Source of the DNA: Ferirhizobium litorale
GTDB lineage: Bacteria > Pseudomonadota > Alphaproteobacteria > Rhizobiales > Rhizobiaceae
DNA: 64,000 nt
Assembly (NCBI GenBank): GCA_030028905.1
Contig: JALDYZ010000002.1
Coordinates: forward strand, 310,001 to 374,000
Direction: 5' to 3'
Shown here: in pieces, positions 27,741 to 36,685 of the stretch
Layout: each line of letters starts with the position of its first letter
Numbering within the stretch: the first letter of the stretch is position 1
Made by a program: the position numbers and the translations under genes
The notes under the pieces: model-generated
What the model saw: only the letters and a program-made list of their open reading frames with translations
What the model was told of the DNA's origin: nothing
Database searches by the model: none

Positions 27741-30700
27741 CTAGAGATTGATCTCCGCCATCGCCGGCAACCCGAGCGCCACCTTGCGGCCGATCTGCCG
27801 GACACGAACCCGCATCTGTGATTGCAACGCCCCGAAGTCGGCAATTTCGTCGACCGCCAGGTAGGTCCAGGTCGGGGCCGTCACCTCGCTCGTCCGCACG
27901 ATCGTTTCGCCGTCCAGGATTTCCACCCGGTAGCGTTCCTCCGGCTCGTCGAGCGGCACTTCGGTCGCCTCCCAGCTGTCGGCATCCACGCGTCCACGGC
28001 GGATCCAGCGGATATCGATATCGCCACTCGGCAGCCTTCTCGCCTTGAGATGCACCGGCGACAGCGGCGTTTCCGCCCGAAGCCCGCCGGCAAAGGCAAG
28101 CCGCTCGCCCTCACCCGCCCGTCCGCCGGCCTGCTCGACCATCCAGTTGAGCGCCAGTCCGGATTCCGCCGCGGTCAGCCCGAGTGGCCTCACCGCGGCA
28201 TCGAGCACCACGACCGGCGAACTGCTCGACGCTCCCGCCTGCATCGCATCTTCCGTACCTGCAAGCCCGCGCAGCAGGCCCGACAGCTCCCAGTGGTTGG
28301 GCGCAGTTTCGATAGCCGTGCAGAAAGCGATGATTTCAAGGGCCCCGTTGTCCGCCGTCACGGCAAGGCGGTTTTCGCCGTTCAGCACCGCCAGCCGCGA
28401 AGCGGAAGCCAGGCTGCCGAAAGGCAGGTCGAACTCGATCGTGTGGGCGCCTTGAAAGCGACCGCTTACACCTGCCGCGAGCGCCCCGGTCAGCATGCCG
28501 ATCCGCGCCGGCCGTTCCAGCATCGTGCGCAGCCGGTAGTCCTCGGTCGTCGCCGAGGACGAGACGAGCACGCGTTTCCATGGTTTCGACATCACCGCGG
28601 CGCGAGCGAAGTCCGCTGCCTCTCCCGTTTCGTAGCGCGGCAAATCCATCAACCGCACGACCGGCGCGAAGGCATCCGAGGCCCCGTTGTCTCCCGGCCT
28701 GAACGCTTCTCCCGCCAGCGGCACCGCGCCACTCGACGCGATGAACGCCCGCGCCTCGATCCGCCGGGCCGCGCCATCCTCGATGCGCGTCACAAGGAAG
28801 CGCCCTTCCGGTCCCCCGGCAAGCCGTAGCACGTCGCCCGGCTCGGTCGCCCGGTCGTTGGGCGGCAGGTGAAAGGTCAGCGAGCGCCGCGAGATCCAGT
28901 GGTCGCGCAGCAGGCTTTCGGCAGCCGAAAGCGCCGCCTCCTCGGAGAGTGCCGCCTTGAGGTCGCAGCGCAGCACCCGGTCGCTGCCGACCGTCAGCCG
29001 CCGCGAACGCACGCTCGCCTGCTCATAGTCGAGCGCCGGATTGTAGTAGGTGACGACCGCCTCCGATGCAAAGTCGCTGTCGTGGCCGCGATGCTCCTGC
29101 CAAAGCGGCTCGTCATCGAGATCGGCGAGCACCTCGATTGACCGGGCCGGCAAGCTCGCCCGCGCCCTCGAGCGAAACCGCAACGTACCGCCATCCTCGA
29201 TGACGTCGATCTGGAAGGCGGCGACGAGCGGCTCGATCAGACTGCGGGCCGAGGTAACGTCGCCCTGGGCATAGCCGGAGAGATCGCCGCTCACCTCGGA
29301 AACGTCGTAGTCGGCAAAGCCGTGATCGTCGAGGATTGCGGCGATCACGTCGGCCAGCGTCCCCGCCCCGAGCCGCCCGTTCAGCCAGTGGCCGGTCCGC
29401 CAGTTGCCGCCGTCGCTCCACACGGAAAGATCGGCGGGAAAGGCCGGAAAGGGCCGCGCATCCCAGGTCCAGGCAAAGATCCGCTGCGGATCGACCATGC
29501 CGGCCGGCGCATCCGCCCGGCTCCACCAGTCATGGTGCGCCTCGAGAAAGCGTCGCTGCGTGCTGTCGTCGCGGCCGCGGCCGGAAAAATACGGCACGGC
29601 GTTTTCTGCCGATTTCGGATCGACGAAGACGTTCGGCTGGTTTGCCCCCTTGTCGATCGCCGGGCAGCCGAGTTCGGTGAACCAGACGGGCTTCGACCGT
29701 GGCACCCAGGCGGTCGGCGTCTCGTGCTCCGCCCCGCCGCTGCGCTCGAAATGCGCATTCGCCCACCAGCTCTCGATGTCCTTGGTGCGATAGACCCATG
29801 GCTTGCCCGCCAGACCGTCGGTGATCGGCGAGCGGATCCGCGCCTTTCGGTCGGCGTCGCTGGCATAGTACCAGTCGAAGCCCTCGCCGGCTGCGATGTT
29901 CGCCATCATGCGCTGCCGGTCGTCCGCCGTCCGGAATCCGTCCGGCTGCTCGCCGGAAAGATCGTCGTCGCGCCAGTCGGCCAGCGGCATGTAGTTGTCG
30001 ATGCCGACGGCATCGATCGCCGCACTGGCCCAGAGCGGATCGAGGTTGAAATGCAGCTCGTCCGATCCGTCGGACGGGTGATAGCCGAAATACTCGCTCC
30101 AGTCGGCGCCATAGGTGAGCTTGGTGGACGGCCCGAGGATCGCCCGCACGTCGGCGGCGAGCCGTACCAGTTCCGAGACGAATGGAAACGCCCCTGTCTC
30201 GTCTCGAAGCTGGGTGAGCCCTCTCAGTTCCGAGCCGATGACGAAGCCGTCGACGCCACCGGCCGCCTTGGCAAGATGGGCATAGTGCAGCACCAGCCTC
30301 CGGTAGCCCTCGTCGCTACCTTCATGGCGGACTTTCGTTCCGTCGATGTCGAAGTCGCCTCGCTCCGTCGTCCCGGCAAAGGCTGCGACCTGCGTACGTG
30401 CCGCCCCGGTCCGGTCGGCGGCACCGGCCTCGCCTGTTGCGGGGTGGCCGGTGATGCGCCCGCGCCAGGGATAGGGCGCCTGCCGCGCCGCGCCATAGGG
30501 ATCGGGAAGGTCGTTTGCGGCCGGTATGTCCATCATCAGGAACGGATAGAGAAACACCTTCAGCCCACGCGCCCTGAGGTCGGTGATCGCCGCCATGACG
30601 CTGGCATCGTCCGGGGTGCCGCCATAGGCCGGTCCGCCATTGCTCATGCTGACGCGATGGGTTTCGGCGCGCGAAATCCCGGATACCGCCCATGGGCTGC

Positions 30701-31586
30701 TCTCGCCGTCGCGCTTGCCGACCTCGACCCCCGGCACGATCCGGCAATGCCCAGCCCTGAGATCGGTGCCGAACCAGGAGACCACCAGGGCCACGGCGTC
30801 GAGATTGGGACAGACGGCCGTGAGCTCGTCGAGCGACGCCTCCCAGTCGGTCTCATGCGTCAGTATGTGCCGGTTGATGATCCGGGCGCTGCCCTCGCCG
30901 GTCTTTTCCGTCACGCGGCGCGGATTGTAGCCGTGCTCGCTGGCGCCGGGGATGATCGTCACCGCCTGGATCTGCTTCTCCAGCCGCCCGACCGGGCGGA
31001 TCACCTCGAACTGCATCAGCGGAATGCGGTTGCCGTAGCCGTCGAGTGGCAAGCGCTCGAACACCACATAGGCAAGCCCCCGGTAGGCCGGCGCCCTGCC
31101 CGTGCCCTGCTTCGCCTCGATCAGCGGGTCGGCAGGCTGGCTTGCCGTCCCCCGATAGACACGCATCTCGATCTTCGTCAGGTCGATCTCGCGTCCATCC
31201 GCCCACACCCCGCGGATGCCGGCGATCGGTCCCTCGCAGAGCCCGATGGCGAAATTGGCGAAGTAGCGGAAGCTCTCGACCCGCGGCCCGGTGGCCTTGC
31301 CGCCGGAGCGTTCGACCGTCACCTCCTCCTCGAAGCGGGTCGCCCAGATCAGCGTGCCGCCGATCCGCAGGGTGCCGTAGACGCGGTTGACGGCCGTGCC
31401 CTCGTCGGCACCGGGAATGCGGGCGGTCGCGAGCCTCGCCCCCGAAATCGTCTGCGAGCCGTTGATCAGCGCCCGGTCGACGACGCTGCCGGCGAGCGCG
31501 CCTGCCGCCCGGCCGATGATGGCGCCGACCGGCCCGAACACACCGCCGAGCGCCGAGCCCGCCGCCTGGAAGAGGATGGTTGCCAT
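27741..31586 (-). CDS. GTA gp15-type host-specificity / baseplate megatron protein
   Basis: This very large protein (1281 residues from ATG 31586, with CCGGAG before it) starts with MATILFQAAGSALGG and a Gly/Ala-rich hydrophobic stretch. A central TIM-barrel-like region (about 400-740, with YGADWSEYFGYHPSDG, VWFTELGCPAID and FAWTWDARPFPAFP) matches the glycosidase-like domain of GTA gp15. The C-terminal part has phage tail-tip (gpJ-like) and fibronectin-like folds. In RcGTA gp15 forms the baseplate and host contact. It is the last of the conserved GTA genes. The extra 17 codons upstream lie in gp14 and are excluded. Confidence 0.9.
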   Translation of the reverse strand: MATILFQAAGSALGGVFGPVGAIIGRAAGALAGSVVDRALINGSQTISGARLATARIPGADEGTAVNRVYGTLRIGGTLIWATRFEEEVTVERSGGKATGPRVESFRYFANFAIGLCEGPIAGIRGVWADGREIDLTKIEMRVYRGTASQPADPLIEAKQGTGRAPAYRGLAYVVFERLPLDGYGNRIPLMQFEVIRPVGRLEKQIQAVTIIPGASEHGYNPRRVTEKTGEGSARIINRHILTHETDWEASLDELTAVCPNLDAVALVVSWFGTDLRAGHCRIVPGVEVGKRDGESSPWAVSGISRAETHRVSMSNGGPAYGGTPDDASVMAAITDLRARGLKVFLYPFLMMDIPAANDLPDPYGAARQAPYPWRGRITGHPATGEAGAADRTGAARTQVAAFAGTTERGDFDIDGTKVRHEGSDEGYRRLVLHYAHLAKAAGGVDGFVIGSELRGLTQLRDETGAFPFVSELVRLAADVRAILGPSTKLTYGADWSEYFGYHPSDGSDELHFNLDPLWASAAIDAVGIDNYMPLADWRDDDLSGEQPDGFRTADDRQRMMANIAAGEGFDWYYASDADRKARIRSPITDGLAGKPWVYRTKDIESWWANAHFERSGGAEHETPTAWVPRSKPVWFTELGCPAIDKGANQPNVFVDPKSAENAVPYFSGRGRDDSTQRRFLEAHHDWWSRADAPAGMVDPQRIFAWTWDARPFPAFPADLSVWSDGGNWRTGHWLNGRLGAGTLADVIAAILDDHGFADYDVSEVSGDLSGYAQGDVTSARSLIEPLVAAFQIDVIEDGGTLRFRSRARASLPARSIEVLADLDDEPLWQEHRGHDSDFASEAVVTYYNPALDYEQASVRSRRLTVGSDRVLRCDLKAALSEEAALSAAESLLRDHWISRRSLTFHLPPNDRATEPGDVLRLAGGPEGRFLVTRIEDGAARRIEARAFIASSGAVPLAGEAFRPGDNGASDAFAPVVRLMDLPRYETGEAADFARAAVMSKPWKRVLVSSSATTEDYRLRTMLERPARIGMLTGALAAGVSGRFQGAHTIEFDLPFGSLASASRLAVLNGENRLAVTADNGALEIIAFCTAIETAPNHWELSGLLRGLAGTEDAMQAGASSSSPVVVLDAAVRPLGLTAAESGLALNWMVEQAGGRAGEGERLAFAGGLRAETPLSPVHLKARRLPSGDIDIRWIRRGRVDADSWEATEVPLDEPEERYRVEILDGETIVRTSEVTAPTWTYLAVDEIADFGALQSQMRVRVRQIGRKVALGLPAMAEINL

Positions 31587-31591
31587 GGGGG

Positions 31592-32026
31592 TTACTTCTC
31601 CGGAAAGCGGAAGACGGCGGCGATGCGCCGCCGCCATGATGGCACCAATGCCGAGCGGACCACCGCCGCCTGTTCATAGGCATGGATGAAATGATCGGTA
31701 TCGCTGAGGATGCCGGCATGCTTGGCGGCGCAGTCCGGTCGCCAGCGAAACAGCAGCACGTCGACCGGCTGTGCTTCCTGGGCGGAGATAGGTGCGCCGA
31801 AATGCCGCCGTGCCGCATCCACCAACCGGTCGCTGCCGCCGCGCTCGGCCCAGTCGGCGCCATAGGGCCGCGGCGCTTCCGGCTCGCTGCCATAGACCTC
31901 GCGCCAGACGCCGCGAACCAACCCGAGGCAGTCGCAGCCCACGCCCTTCAGCGATCCCTGGTGGCGGTAGGGCGTGCCGATCCAGCCTTCGGCGATGCGC
32001 AGCACCTCGTCGCGGACCGCGCTCAT
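31592..32026 (-). CDS. GTA gp14: NlpC/P60 peptidase
   Basis: A 144-residue cysteine peptidase started at MSAVRDEVLRIAEGW (32026), overlapping the gp13 stop as ATGA. The catalytic Cys lies in GVGCDCLGLV and the catalytic His in AAKHAGIL, with a further His in FIHAYE. The family cuts peptidoglycan stem peptides; in RcGTA gp14 sits in the tail tip and helps open the cell wall of the recipient. The gene ends 5 bases before gp15. Confidence 0.92.
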   Translation of the reverse strand: MSAVRDEVLRIAEGWIGTPYRHQGSLKGVGCDCLGLVRGVWREVYGSEPEAPRPYGADWAERGGSDRLVDAARRHFGAPISAQEAQPVDVLLFRWRPDCAAKHAGILSDTDHFIHAYEQAAVVRSALVPSWRRRIAAVFRFPEK

Positions 32027-32913
32027 GGAAACAGCACCCGTCCGTCGTGCACGGTGTCGCCGTCCGCATAGGAATAGGCGAAATCGGCGCCGGGCATATG
32101 CGGAAAACCCTGGAAATTGAGTCCGTTGCCGAACTTTTTTCGACAGGTCTCGAAACTCTTGTCGCAACCTGCCGTAACGGATAGCGCATCGCCCGGCTCG
32201 GGCAGGCCGGCGAGCGGCAGCCAGAAGGTCAACGTCACGCCGCCATCCTCCGGCACGTGGTCCCCTACGTCGGCGGTTATCCCGTCATTGCCGCCGCCGA
32301 TGAATGTGAGACGCCCGAAGCGGAAGAAGCCGGCGGCAAAACCGTCGAGCCCCGCCACCCGTATCCGCGTCGCATCGAGCACCGCCTCGACCGTTCCGCG
32401 GCCGATCCAGCCGCCGGCTTCGAGATCGACCCGGCAGCGCCCGTCGCCGAGACTGGCGTCGCAGCGCCGGTTGTAGACGCGGCCCTGGTCCTGCGACAGG
32501 TGGTGGGCAAAGCTCCTCAGTTCGGCGCGAAACTCGCCTTCCTGCCGCGTCACCTCGCCGATCTCCTGCACCTTTTCGAGCAGGCGCTGCGAGGGCTCCT
32601 GCCAGTTGACGAGAAACACCTCGACCCGCGCGCCGTCATAGCGCCCGGCCGCGATGTCCGCCTCGCTGATGGCGTCGCTGGAAAATCCACCCGCCACTTC
32701 GCTCGCTTCCGCCTGCAGCCCCGACGCCGCCTCGGTCTCGCTGGCGGCAAAGCCGCTCGCCGCCCGGTAGTCGGTTCCGTCGAAGGAAAGGTCATGGTCG
32801 TGCTCGGTGAAGCCGAGAACGATGCCGTCCCGGCGCGTCACCCGCCAGCAATGACAAAGGGTGGTGGCATCGCCCTTGAGATGCGCCGCCAACCCCGGTT
32901 CGATCGTCTTCAT
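32023..32913 (-). CDS. GTA gp13: hub protein (DUF2163/TIGR02218)
   Basis: A 296-residue tail-tip protein beginning MKTIEPGLAAHLKGDATTLCHCW. The N-terminal DUF2163 part (about 1-165) and the C-terminal part (about 190-285) hold four spaced cysteines, in YNRRCDASLGDGRCRV and CDKSFETCRKKF. These fit the Fe-S-bearing hub fold known from lambda gpL and RcGTA. The closing GFPHMPG is typical of the family. Start and stop overlap gp12 and gp14 by four bases each, showing tight translational coupling. Confidence 0.92.
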   Translation of the reverse strand: MKTIEPGLAAHLKGDATTLCHCWRVTRRDGIVLGFTEHDHDLSFDGTDYRAASGFAASETEAASGLQAEASEVAGGFSSDAISEADIAAGRYDGARVEVFLVNWQEPSQRLLEKVQEIGEVTRQEGEFRAELRSFAHHLSQDQGRVYNRRCDASLGDGRCRVDLEAGGWIGRGTVEAVLDATRIRVAGLDGFAAGFFRFGRLTFIGGGNDGITADVGDHVPEDGGVTLTFWLPLAGLPEPGDALSVTAGCDKSFETCRKKFGNGLNFQGFPHMPGADFAYSYADGDTVHDGRVLFP

Positions 32914-33551
32914 GGTTTGATCTCCATCAGCGGAATGGTCGGGATGCGGCCGGCATTGAAGGCCGAAAGGTTGACGTCGAGCCGGTCGATGGCGAAGCGC
33001 ACCGGCACGTCGAATTCGAAGCCGGCCCGCACGATCGCCCCGCTTGCCGGAATGTGTTGCGCCTCGAAACGCACGACGCCGGTTGTGGGATCGCAGGCGA
33101 AGGCGTCCTGCGCCAGCACCGCACCGTTGACCGACACCGTCACCGTTCCAGCCACCGGCTTGGCGATCTCCCGCGTGCTTTCGCCGCCGGCGTCGCCATA
33201 GGTCTTGGCGAGCTGGAATTCGAAACGCTCGCCGTCGCCCACGCCGATCACCTGGTCGTGCGCCGAAACTGACGCCCCGGGCGCTGCCGAGCCATGGTCC
33301 AGCGGATCGCGAAAGCGGAAGCCGTGCATCTCGCCGCCGCGCGCCTCGAAGAAGGCGACCACCTCGTAGAGGTCGGCAAGCGAGCGGACACCCGAGCCGG
33401 CGTCGTAGCTGCGCCGGCCGTCACGCCATCGCCGATTGCGGTTTTCGCGCCCATTGGTCAGGTTGACGATCTCGCTGCGCCGGATCGGCCCGCCGCTGGT
33501 GGCGAGTGACAGGCGCAGCGGAAAGCGCACCTCGTGGAATGCCGTTGCCAT
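32910..33551 (-). CDS. GTA gp12: distal tail protein (DUF2460/TIGR02217)
   Basis: A 213-residue protein beginning MATAFHEVRFPLRLS, a family signature, followed by GRENRNRRWRDGRRSYDAGSGVRSL, seen in DUF2460 proteins. In RcGTA it forms the distal ring joining the tail tube to the hub. Its stop overlaps the gp13 start. It begins 9 bases after gp11. Confidence 0.92.
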   Translation of the reverse strand: MATAFHEVRFPLRLSLATSGGPIRRSEIVNLTNGRENRNRRWRDGRRSYDAGSGVRSLADLYEVVAFFEARGGEMHGFRFRDPLDHGSAAPGASVSAHDQVIGVGDGERFEFQLAKTYGDAGGESTREIAKPVAGTVTVSVNGAVLAQDAFACDPTTGVVRFEAQHIPASGAIVRAGFEFDVPVRFAIDRLDVNLSAFNAGRIPTIPLMEIKP

Positions 33552-33560
33552 GTGGTCCCC

Positions 33561-34106
33561 TCAGAGGTTGCGATGGCCGCGGCGCACGCTGCGGGCCAGC
33601 ATCGCCGACAGTTGCCCCTCGGTCTTGCGGAAGCTGTCGGCATCCGCCGCCGTCACGTTGAAGACGATCTGCGGTTGCCCGCCGCCCGCCGTGGCCGCCA
33701 CGCCGAGCGCGCCGTCGGCGCCGCGCCTCAGCGGCAGGATCGCCTCCGCCCCCGCCTCGCCCATCAGCCCCATGTCGCCGCCCATCGGAAAATAGGTGGG
33801 CGACGACACCACGCCGCCATTGGCGAAGGCGAAGAGCTTGCCGAAACCCGCCGTCAGCCCGGAAATCCCCTCGCCGATCAGGTTGCCGAGCGGTTTCAGC
33901 CCGCTCGAAAGCGCGATGCCGGTCAGCCGGTTGCCGAGCCCGCGCAGCACGTCCTCCAGGCCTTTGCCGTCCGCCGTCGCCGCCTTCAGCGCCCCTGTCA
34001 GAGCCGAGCCGAAGGAGCGCGAGCGCGCCTCCAGGTCGTCGAACACGTCCCTCAGCGCTTCGGCGCGATCGCTCGTCTCGCCGACAACATTGTCTTCCGG
34101 TTCCAT
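33561..34106 (-). CDS. GTA gp11: tape-measure-like protein
   Basis: Started at MEPEDNVVGETSDRAEAL (34106), the product has 181 residues. The frame stays open to 34322 only because it runs through the palindromic repeat. A helical N-terminal half (about 10-70) is followed by a Gly-rich phage tail segment (FANGGVVSSPTYFPMGGDMGLMGEAGAEAILPL), a common tape-measure ending. The short length matches the short tail of GTAs. The C-terminus is basic (RSVRRGHRNL). The repeat sits between this gene and gp10.1. Confidence 0.85.
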   Translation of the reverse strand: MEPEDNVVGETSDRAEALRDVFDDLEARSRSFGSALTGALKAATADGKGLEDVLRGLGNRLTGIALSSGLKPLGNLIGEGISGLTAGFGKLFAFANGGVVSSPTYFPMGGDMGLMGEAGAEAILPLRRGADGALGVAATAGGGQPQIVFNVTAADADSFRKTEGQLSAMLARSVRRGHRNL

Positions 34107-34155
34107 GCCGTGCCTCGTTTTGTCAGGTGAAAACTGGACAGCGCGACTTTCTTCG

Positions 34156-34270
34156 CCGTCATGCCGGACTTGATCCGGCATCCTCTGCGCGCAAGTCCTT
34201 GCGCGCGAAAAAGTTTTTCGCGCCGCAGACGCGGCGCTGCTGGATCCCGGCTCGGAGGCCGGGATGACGG
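34156..34270. repeat. Rhizobial palindromic intergenic element, copy 1
   Basis: An imperfect palindrome bounded by CCGTCATGCCGG and CCGGGATGACGG, with internal inverted segments (GCGCGCAAGTCCTTGCGCGC) and the core CGACGCGGCGCTGCTGGA-like block. It has the same plan as the element at 38045-38156, in the opposite orientation. This resembles RIME/REP-type elements found between rhizobial genes. It separates gp10.1 from gp11 inside the GTA tail operon and could act as a processing or attenuation site. Confidence 0.85.
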
Positions 34271-34322
34271 AAGGATGAAATGGCGCACCATACGGGCACA
34301 CACCCCACTGCTCATCCCACAT

Positions 34323-34550
34323 TCACCCCAACACGTCCGGAAACGCCCCCATCAGCCGGGTGAGTTCGTCGCGCCCGGGCGCACTGCGCCCGGGTCGCAG
34401 ACCGCCCGCCATGATGAAAAACTCCCGCGGCGTCATCGCCCAGAAAGTGTTCGGTTCCAGCCGCAGCAGATGAAGCCCGACATGCAGCACCTCCTCCCAG
34501 GGAAAGGGAGCCGGTTCGGCCGCGGGTTCTTTCTCCGCTGCGGCCCTCAA
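34323..34550 (-). CDS. GTA gp10.1: phage tail assembly chaperone (rcc01693 type)
   Basis: A 75-residue protein with the family motif PFPWEEVLHVGLHLLRLEP followed by FWAMTPREFFIMAGGL. There is no ATG in a sensible place. A TTG at 34550 overlaps the gp10 stop as TTGA and gives the expected length, so initiation is probably by coupling. The frame upstream of this lies in gp10 and is not used. It is thought to assist tail tube or tape-measure assembly. Confidence 0.85.
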   Translation of the reverse strand: MRAAAEKEPAAEPAPFPWEEVLHVGLHLLRLEPNTFWAMTPREFFIMAGGLRPGRSAPGRDELTRLMGAFPDVLG

Positions 34551-34909
34551 GGGACCGGCGGCATCTCCCTTGCCGCCTGTGCGAAGGTGGCTTCCAGCAA
34601 CCTGCCAACGATCGCCGCGCAACCGGCCACCCCGCCCTCGAAGTCGAGGCCTGCGACATCCTCGTCGGAAAACACGTTGCCGCCGCCCCGCAGGCCCGCG
34701 CCGATCACCCGGATCATGTCGGCTGCCTTCAGCCGACCGGAGGAAAACCGCGCCGCCAGCCCCTGCAGGTCGTCCACCGCGAAGGCCGCTTCCAGCTCCG
34801 CGAGTGCGCCGAGCGTCAGGCACAGGATGCGGACCTCGCCGCCGATCGTCGCCTCCACCTCGCCGCGATGGCGGTTGGCCCGCCTGGCCGTTCCCGTCCC
34901 CACCGCCAT
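34547..34909 (-). CDS. GTA gp10: tail-associated GTA-family protein
   Basis: A 120-residue protein starting MAVGTGTARRANRHRGEVEA with the motif ICLTLGALAELEAAFAVDDLQGLAARFSSG-like block (about 30-58), characteristic of the gene transfer agent gp10 family. The start overlaps the gp9 stop by one base (TGATG). It sits between the major tail protein and the tail assembly chaperone, the position of tail chaperone genes in siphophages. The frame upstream of 34909 is a shadow of gp9. Confidence 0.87.
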   Translation of the reverse strand: MAVGTGTARRANRHRGEVEATIGGEVRILCLTLGALAELEAAFAVDDLQGLAARFSSGRLKAADMIRVIGAGLRGGGNVFSDEDVAGLDFEGGVAGCAAIVGRLLEATFAQAAREMPPVP

Positions 34910-35316
34910 CACAATGCTCCGAAGCTGATCGGCCCGGCGGATTCGAGCGCCAGCTCGAACTGCACCTCGCCGTTGTGCTGGCCGGAATATTCGAGCGCCG
35001 TCACCTGGAACAGGCCGCTCACCGTGCCGAAACCGGGTATGACGACCTGCCAGTCGTTGAGCGCGCCGGCAAAGAAGCTGGTGCGCACCAGCGCGTCCGA
35101 TGCCTGGTCCTTGAAGATGCCCGCACCCGACACCGCCGCGCGCTGCACGCCGGCGCCGCCGAGCAGTTCGCGCCAACGCCCGGCGCTCTCGGCGTCGGTC
35201 ACGTCGACCGTCTCGGCATTGAAGGCGAGCCGCCTGGAGCGCAACCCCGCCACCGTTTCGTATCCGCCGCCGCTGTCGATCTTCAGCAGCAGGTCCTTTC
35301 CCTTCTGTGCAACCAT
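34909..35316 (-). CDS. GTA gp9: major tail protein (TP901-1 type)
   Basis: Started at MVAQKGKDLLLKID (35316), the protein has 135 residues, matching GTA major tail proteins. Typical blocks are GLRSRRLAFNAETVDVTDAES, VSGAGIFKD and GQHNGEVQFELALESAGPI. It forms the hexameric rings of the tail tube. A purine-rich stretch (GGGGAGCGACGGGG) precedes the ATG. It is the first gene of the second GTA block, because the antisense MFS gene lies immediately upstream; its own promoter would have to be in 35317-35457 unless transcripts pass through the MFS gene. Confidence 0.9.
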   Translation of the reverse strand: MVAQKGKDLLLKIDSGGGYETVAGLRSRRLAFNAETVDVTDAESAGRWRELLGGAGVQRAAVSGAGIFKDQASDALVRTSFFAGALNDWQVVIPGFGTVSGLFQVTALEYSGQHNGEVQFELALESAGPISFGAL

Positions 35317-35457
35317 CCCCGTCGCTCCCCTGATTTTGCGCCGCCCCGGCGCGTGAAATTGCACCACTGTGGCTTGCAGGCCATTGTCACCACCAACCGC
35401 CCGGCATAAGGTCCGTGCCGCTCCCAGCGGGAGTCCTTCCAACCGGCAGTCCCATTC

Positions 35458-36681
35458 ATGACCTCATTCCTGACCCGGCGCTCCGCCCGGACGATCACCG
35501 TCCTCGCGATCAGCCAGATCGTCGCCTGGGGCACCACATTCGACATGCTCGGCGTCATGGGGCGGACCATCGCCCCCGATCTCGGACTCTCCAACGAGTT
35601 CGTCTTCTCCGGCCTGACGATCATGATGGTCACGAGCGCCGTTCTCGGTCCGTCGACCGGCCGATGGCTCGGCCGCTACGGAGCCGCGCGCGTCCTCGCG
35701 GCCGGCTCTCTCACGTTTGCGCTGGGGCTACTGATCCTTGCCGCCTGCCATGGCGTCGTCCTCTATGCCGCCGCCTGGGTGCTGATAGGCATCGGTGGTG
35801 CGCTGGGCCTCTCGGCCCCCGCCTATGCCGCCGTCGTCGAGCGCGAGGGGCTGGACGGCAAGCGCGTCATCGCCATTCTCATGCTGTTCACCGGCCTGTC
35901 GGCGACCATCTTCTGGCCGCTGCTCAGCCTCGTCGAAGCGGCCATCGGCTGGCGGATGACTTTCCTGCTGTCGGCGTCGATCCACCTGTTCGTCTGCCTG
36001 CCGCTGCACCTCTTCGGCCTGCCGGCGCCGCAGGCGACAAGCACCGCGGGCGGCAGCGTCGATGCAGCGCCGGTGGAAATGACTGCGGGCGCGCGCCGCG
36101 CGGCCTTCGTGCTGATCGCCGCGGCGACGACTATTTCCGCCTTCCTCACCTTCGGCATCGTGCCGTCGCTGCTCGAACTGCTGCGCCAGTCCGGCGCTTC
36201 TGAGGCGCTGGCGCTGCAGCTTGGCGCTGCACGCGGCGTCATCGGCATTTCCGCCCGCGGCGTAGACATGGCGCTCGGCAAGCGTTCCAACCCCGTCCTC
36301 AGCGCCGGCATCGCCGCCGCGCTGATGCTCGTCAGCTTTCCGCTGCTGCTCTTCGCCGGTCCGGCGTTGCTGCCGCTCTACGGCTTCATCCTGCTCTACA
36401 GCTTCGGCTCCGGGGTGTTCGCGGTGTCGCGTGCGCTGCTGCCTCTGTCGGTCTTTTCCGCCCGCGAATACGGGCTGCAGGCCGCGCGCCTGTCGCTGCC
36501 GCAGAACCTGGCCATGGCAACCGCGCCCGTCATCTTCACCGCCCTTCTCGATCGCGGCGGCAGCGGTTCGGTGATCGCCGTCAGCATCGGGCTGTCGGCT
36601 ATCGTCCTCGTCCTCGTCGTCGCCCTGCAATCGCTGATCCGCCGGGCCCATGCCCGCGCGAATGCGGTCACTCCTGCCTGA
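35458..36681 (+). CDS. MFS transporter inserted antisense within the GTA cluster
   Basis: A 407-residue, twelve-helix major facilitator with the loop motif GPSTGRWLGRYGAARVLAAG after TM2. A second half follows a Pro/Thr-rich linker (about 190-205). It resembles the arabinose-efflux/CynX-type permeases of unknown substrate. It is the only sizeable gene on the opposite strand inside the GTA cluster. Its stop lies 4 bases from the gp8 stop, and its start is 141 bases from gp9, divergent. It is not a structural gene and looks like cargo, or a later insertion between gp8 and gp9. Confidence 0.88.
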   Translation: MTSFLTRRSARTITVLAISQIVAWGTTFDMLGVMGRTIAPDLGLSNEFVFSGLTIMMVTSAVLGPSTGRWLGRYGAARVLAAGSLTFALGLLILAACHGVVLYAAAWVLIGIGGALGLSAPAYAAVVEREGLDGKRVIAILMLFTGLSATIFWPLLSLVEAAIGWRMTFLLSASIHLFVCLPLHLFGLPAPQATSTAGGSVDAAPVEMTAGARRAAFVLIAAATTISAFLTFGIVPSLLELLRQSGASEALALQLGAARGVIGISARGVDMALGKRSNPVLSAGIAAALMLVSFPLLLFAGPALLPLYGFILLYSFGSGVFAVSRALLPLSVFSAREYGLQAARLSLPQNLAMATAPVIFTALLDRGGSGSVIAVSIGLSAIVLVLVVALQSLIRRAHARANAVTPA

Positions 36682-36685
36682 GGCC

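Noticed and set aside
29322-31679. 785-codon plus-strand ORF opposite GTA gp15
   Set aside because: It is the antisense shadow of a clearly conserved gene; the translation is Arg/Pro/Gly-rich without domains, as expected in GC-rich DNA.
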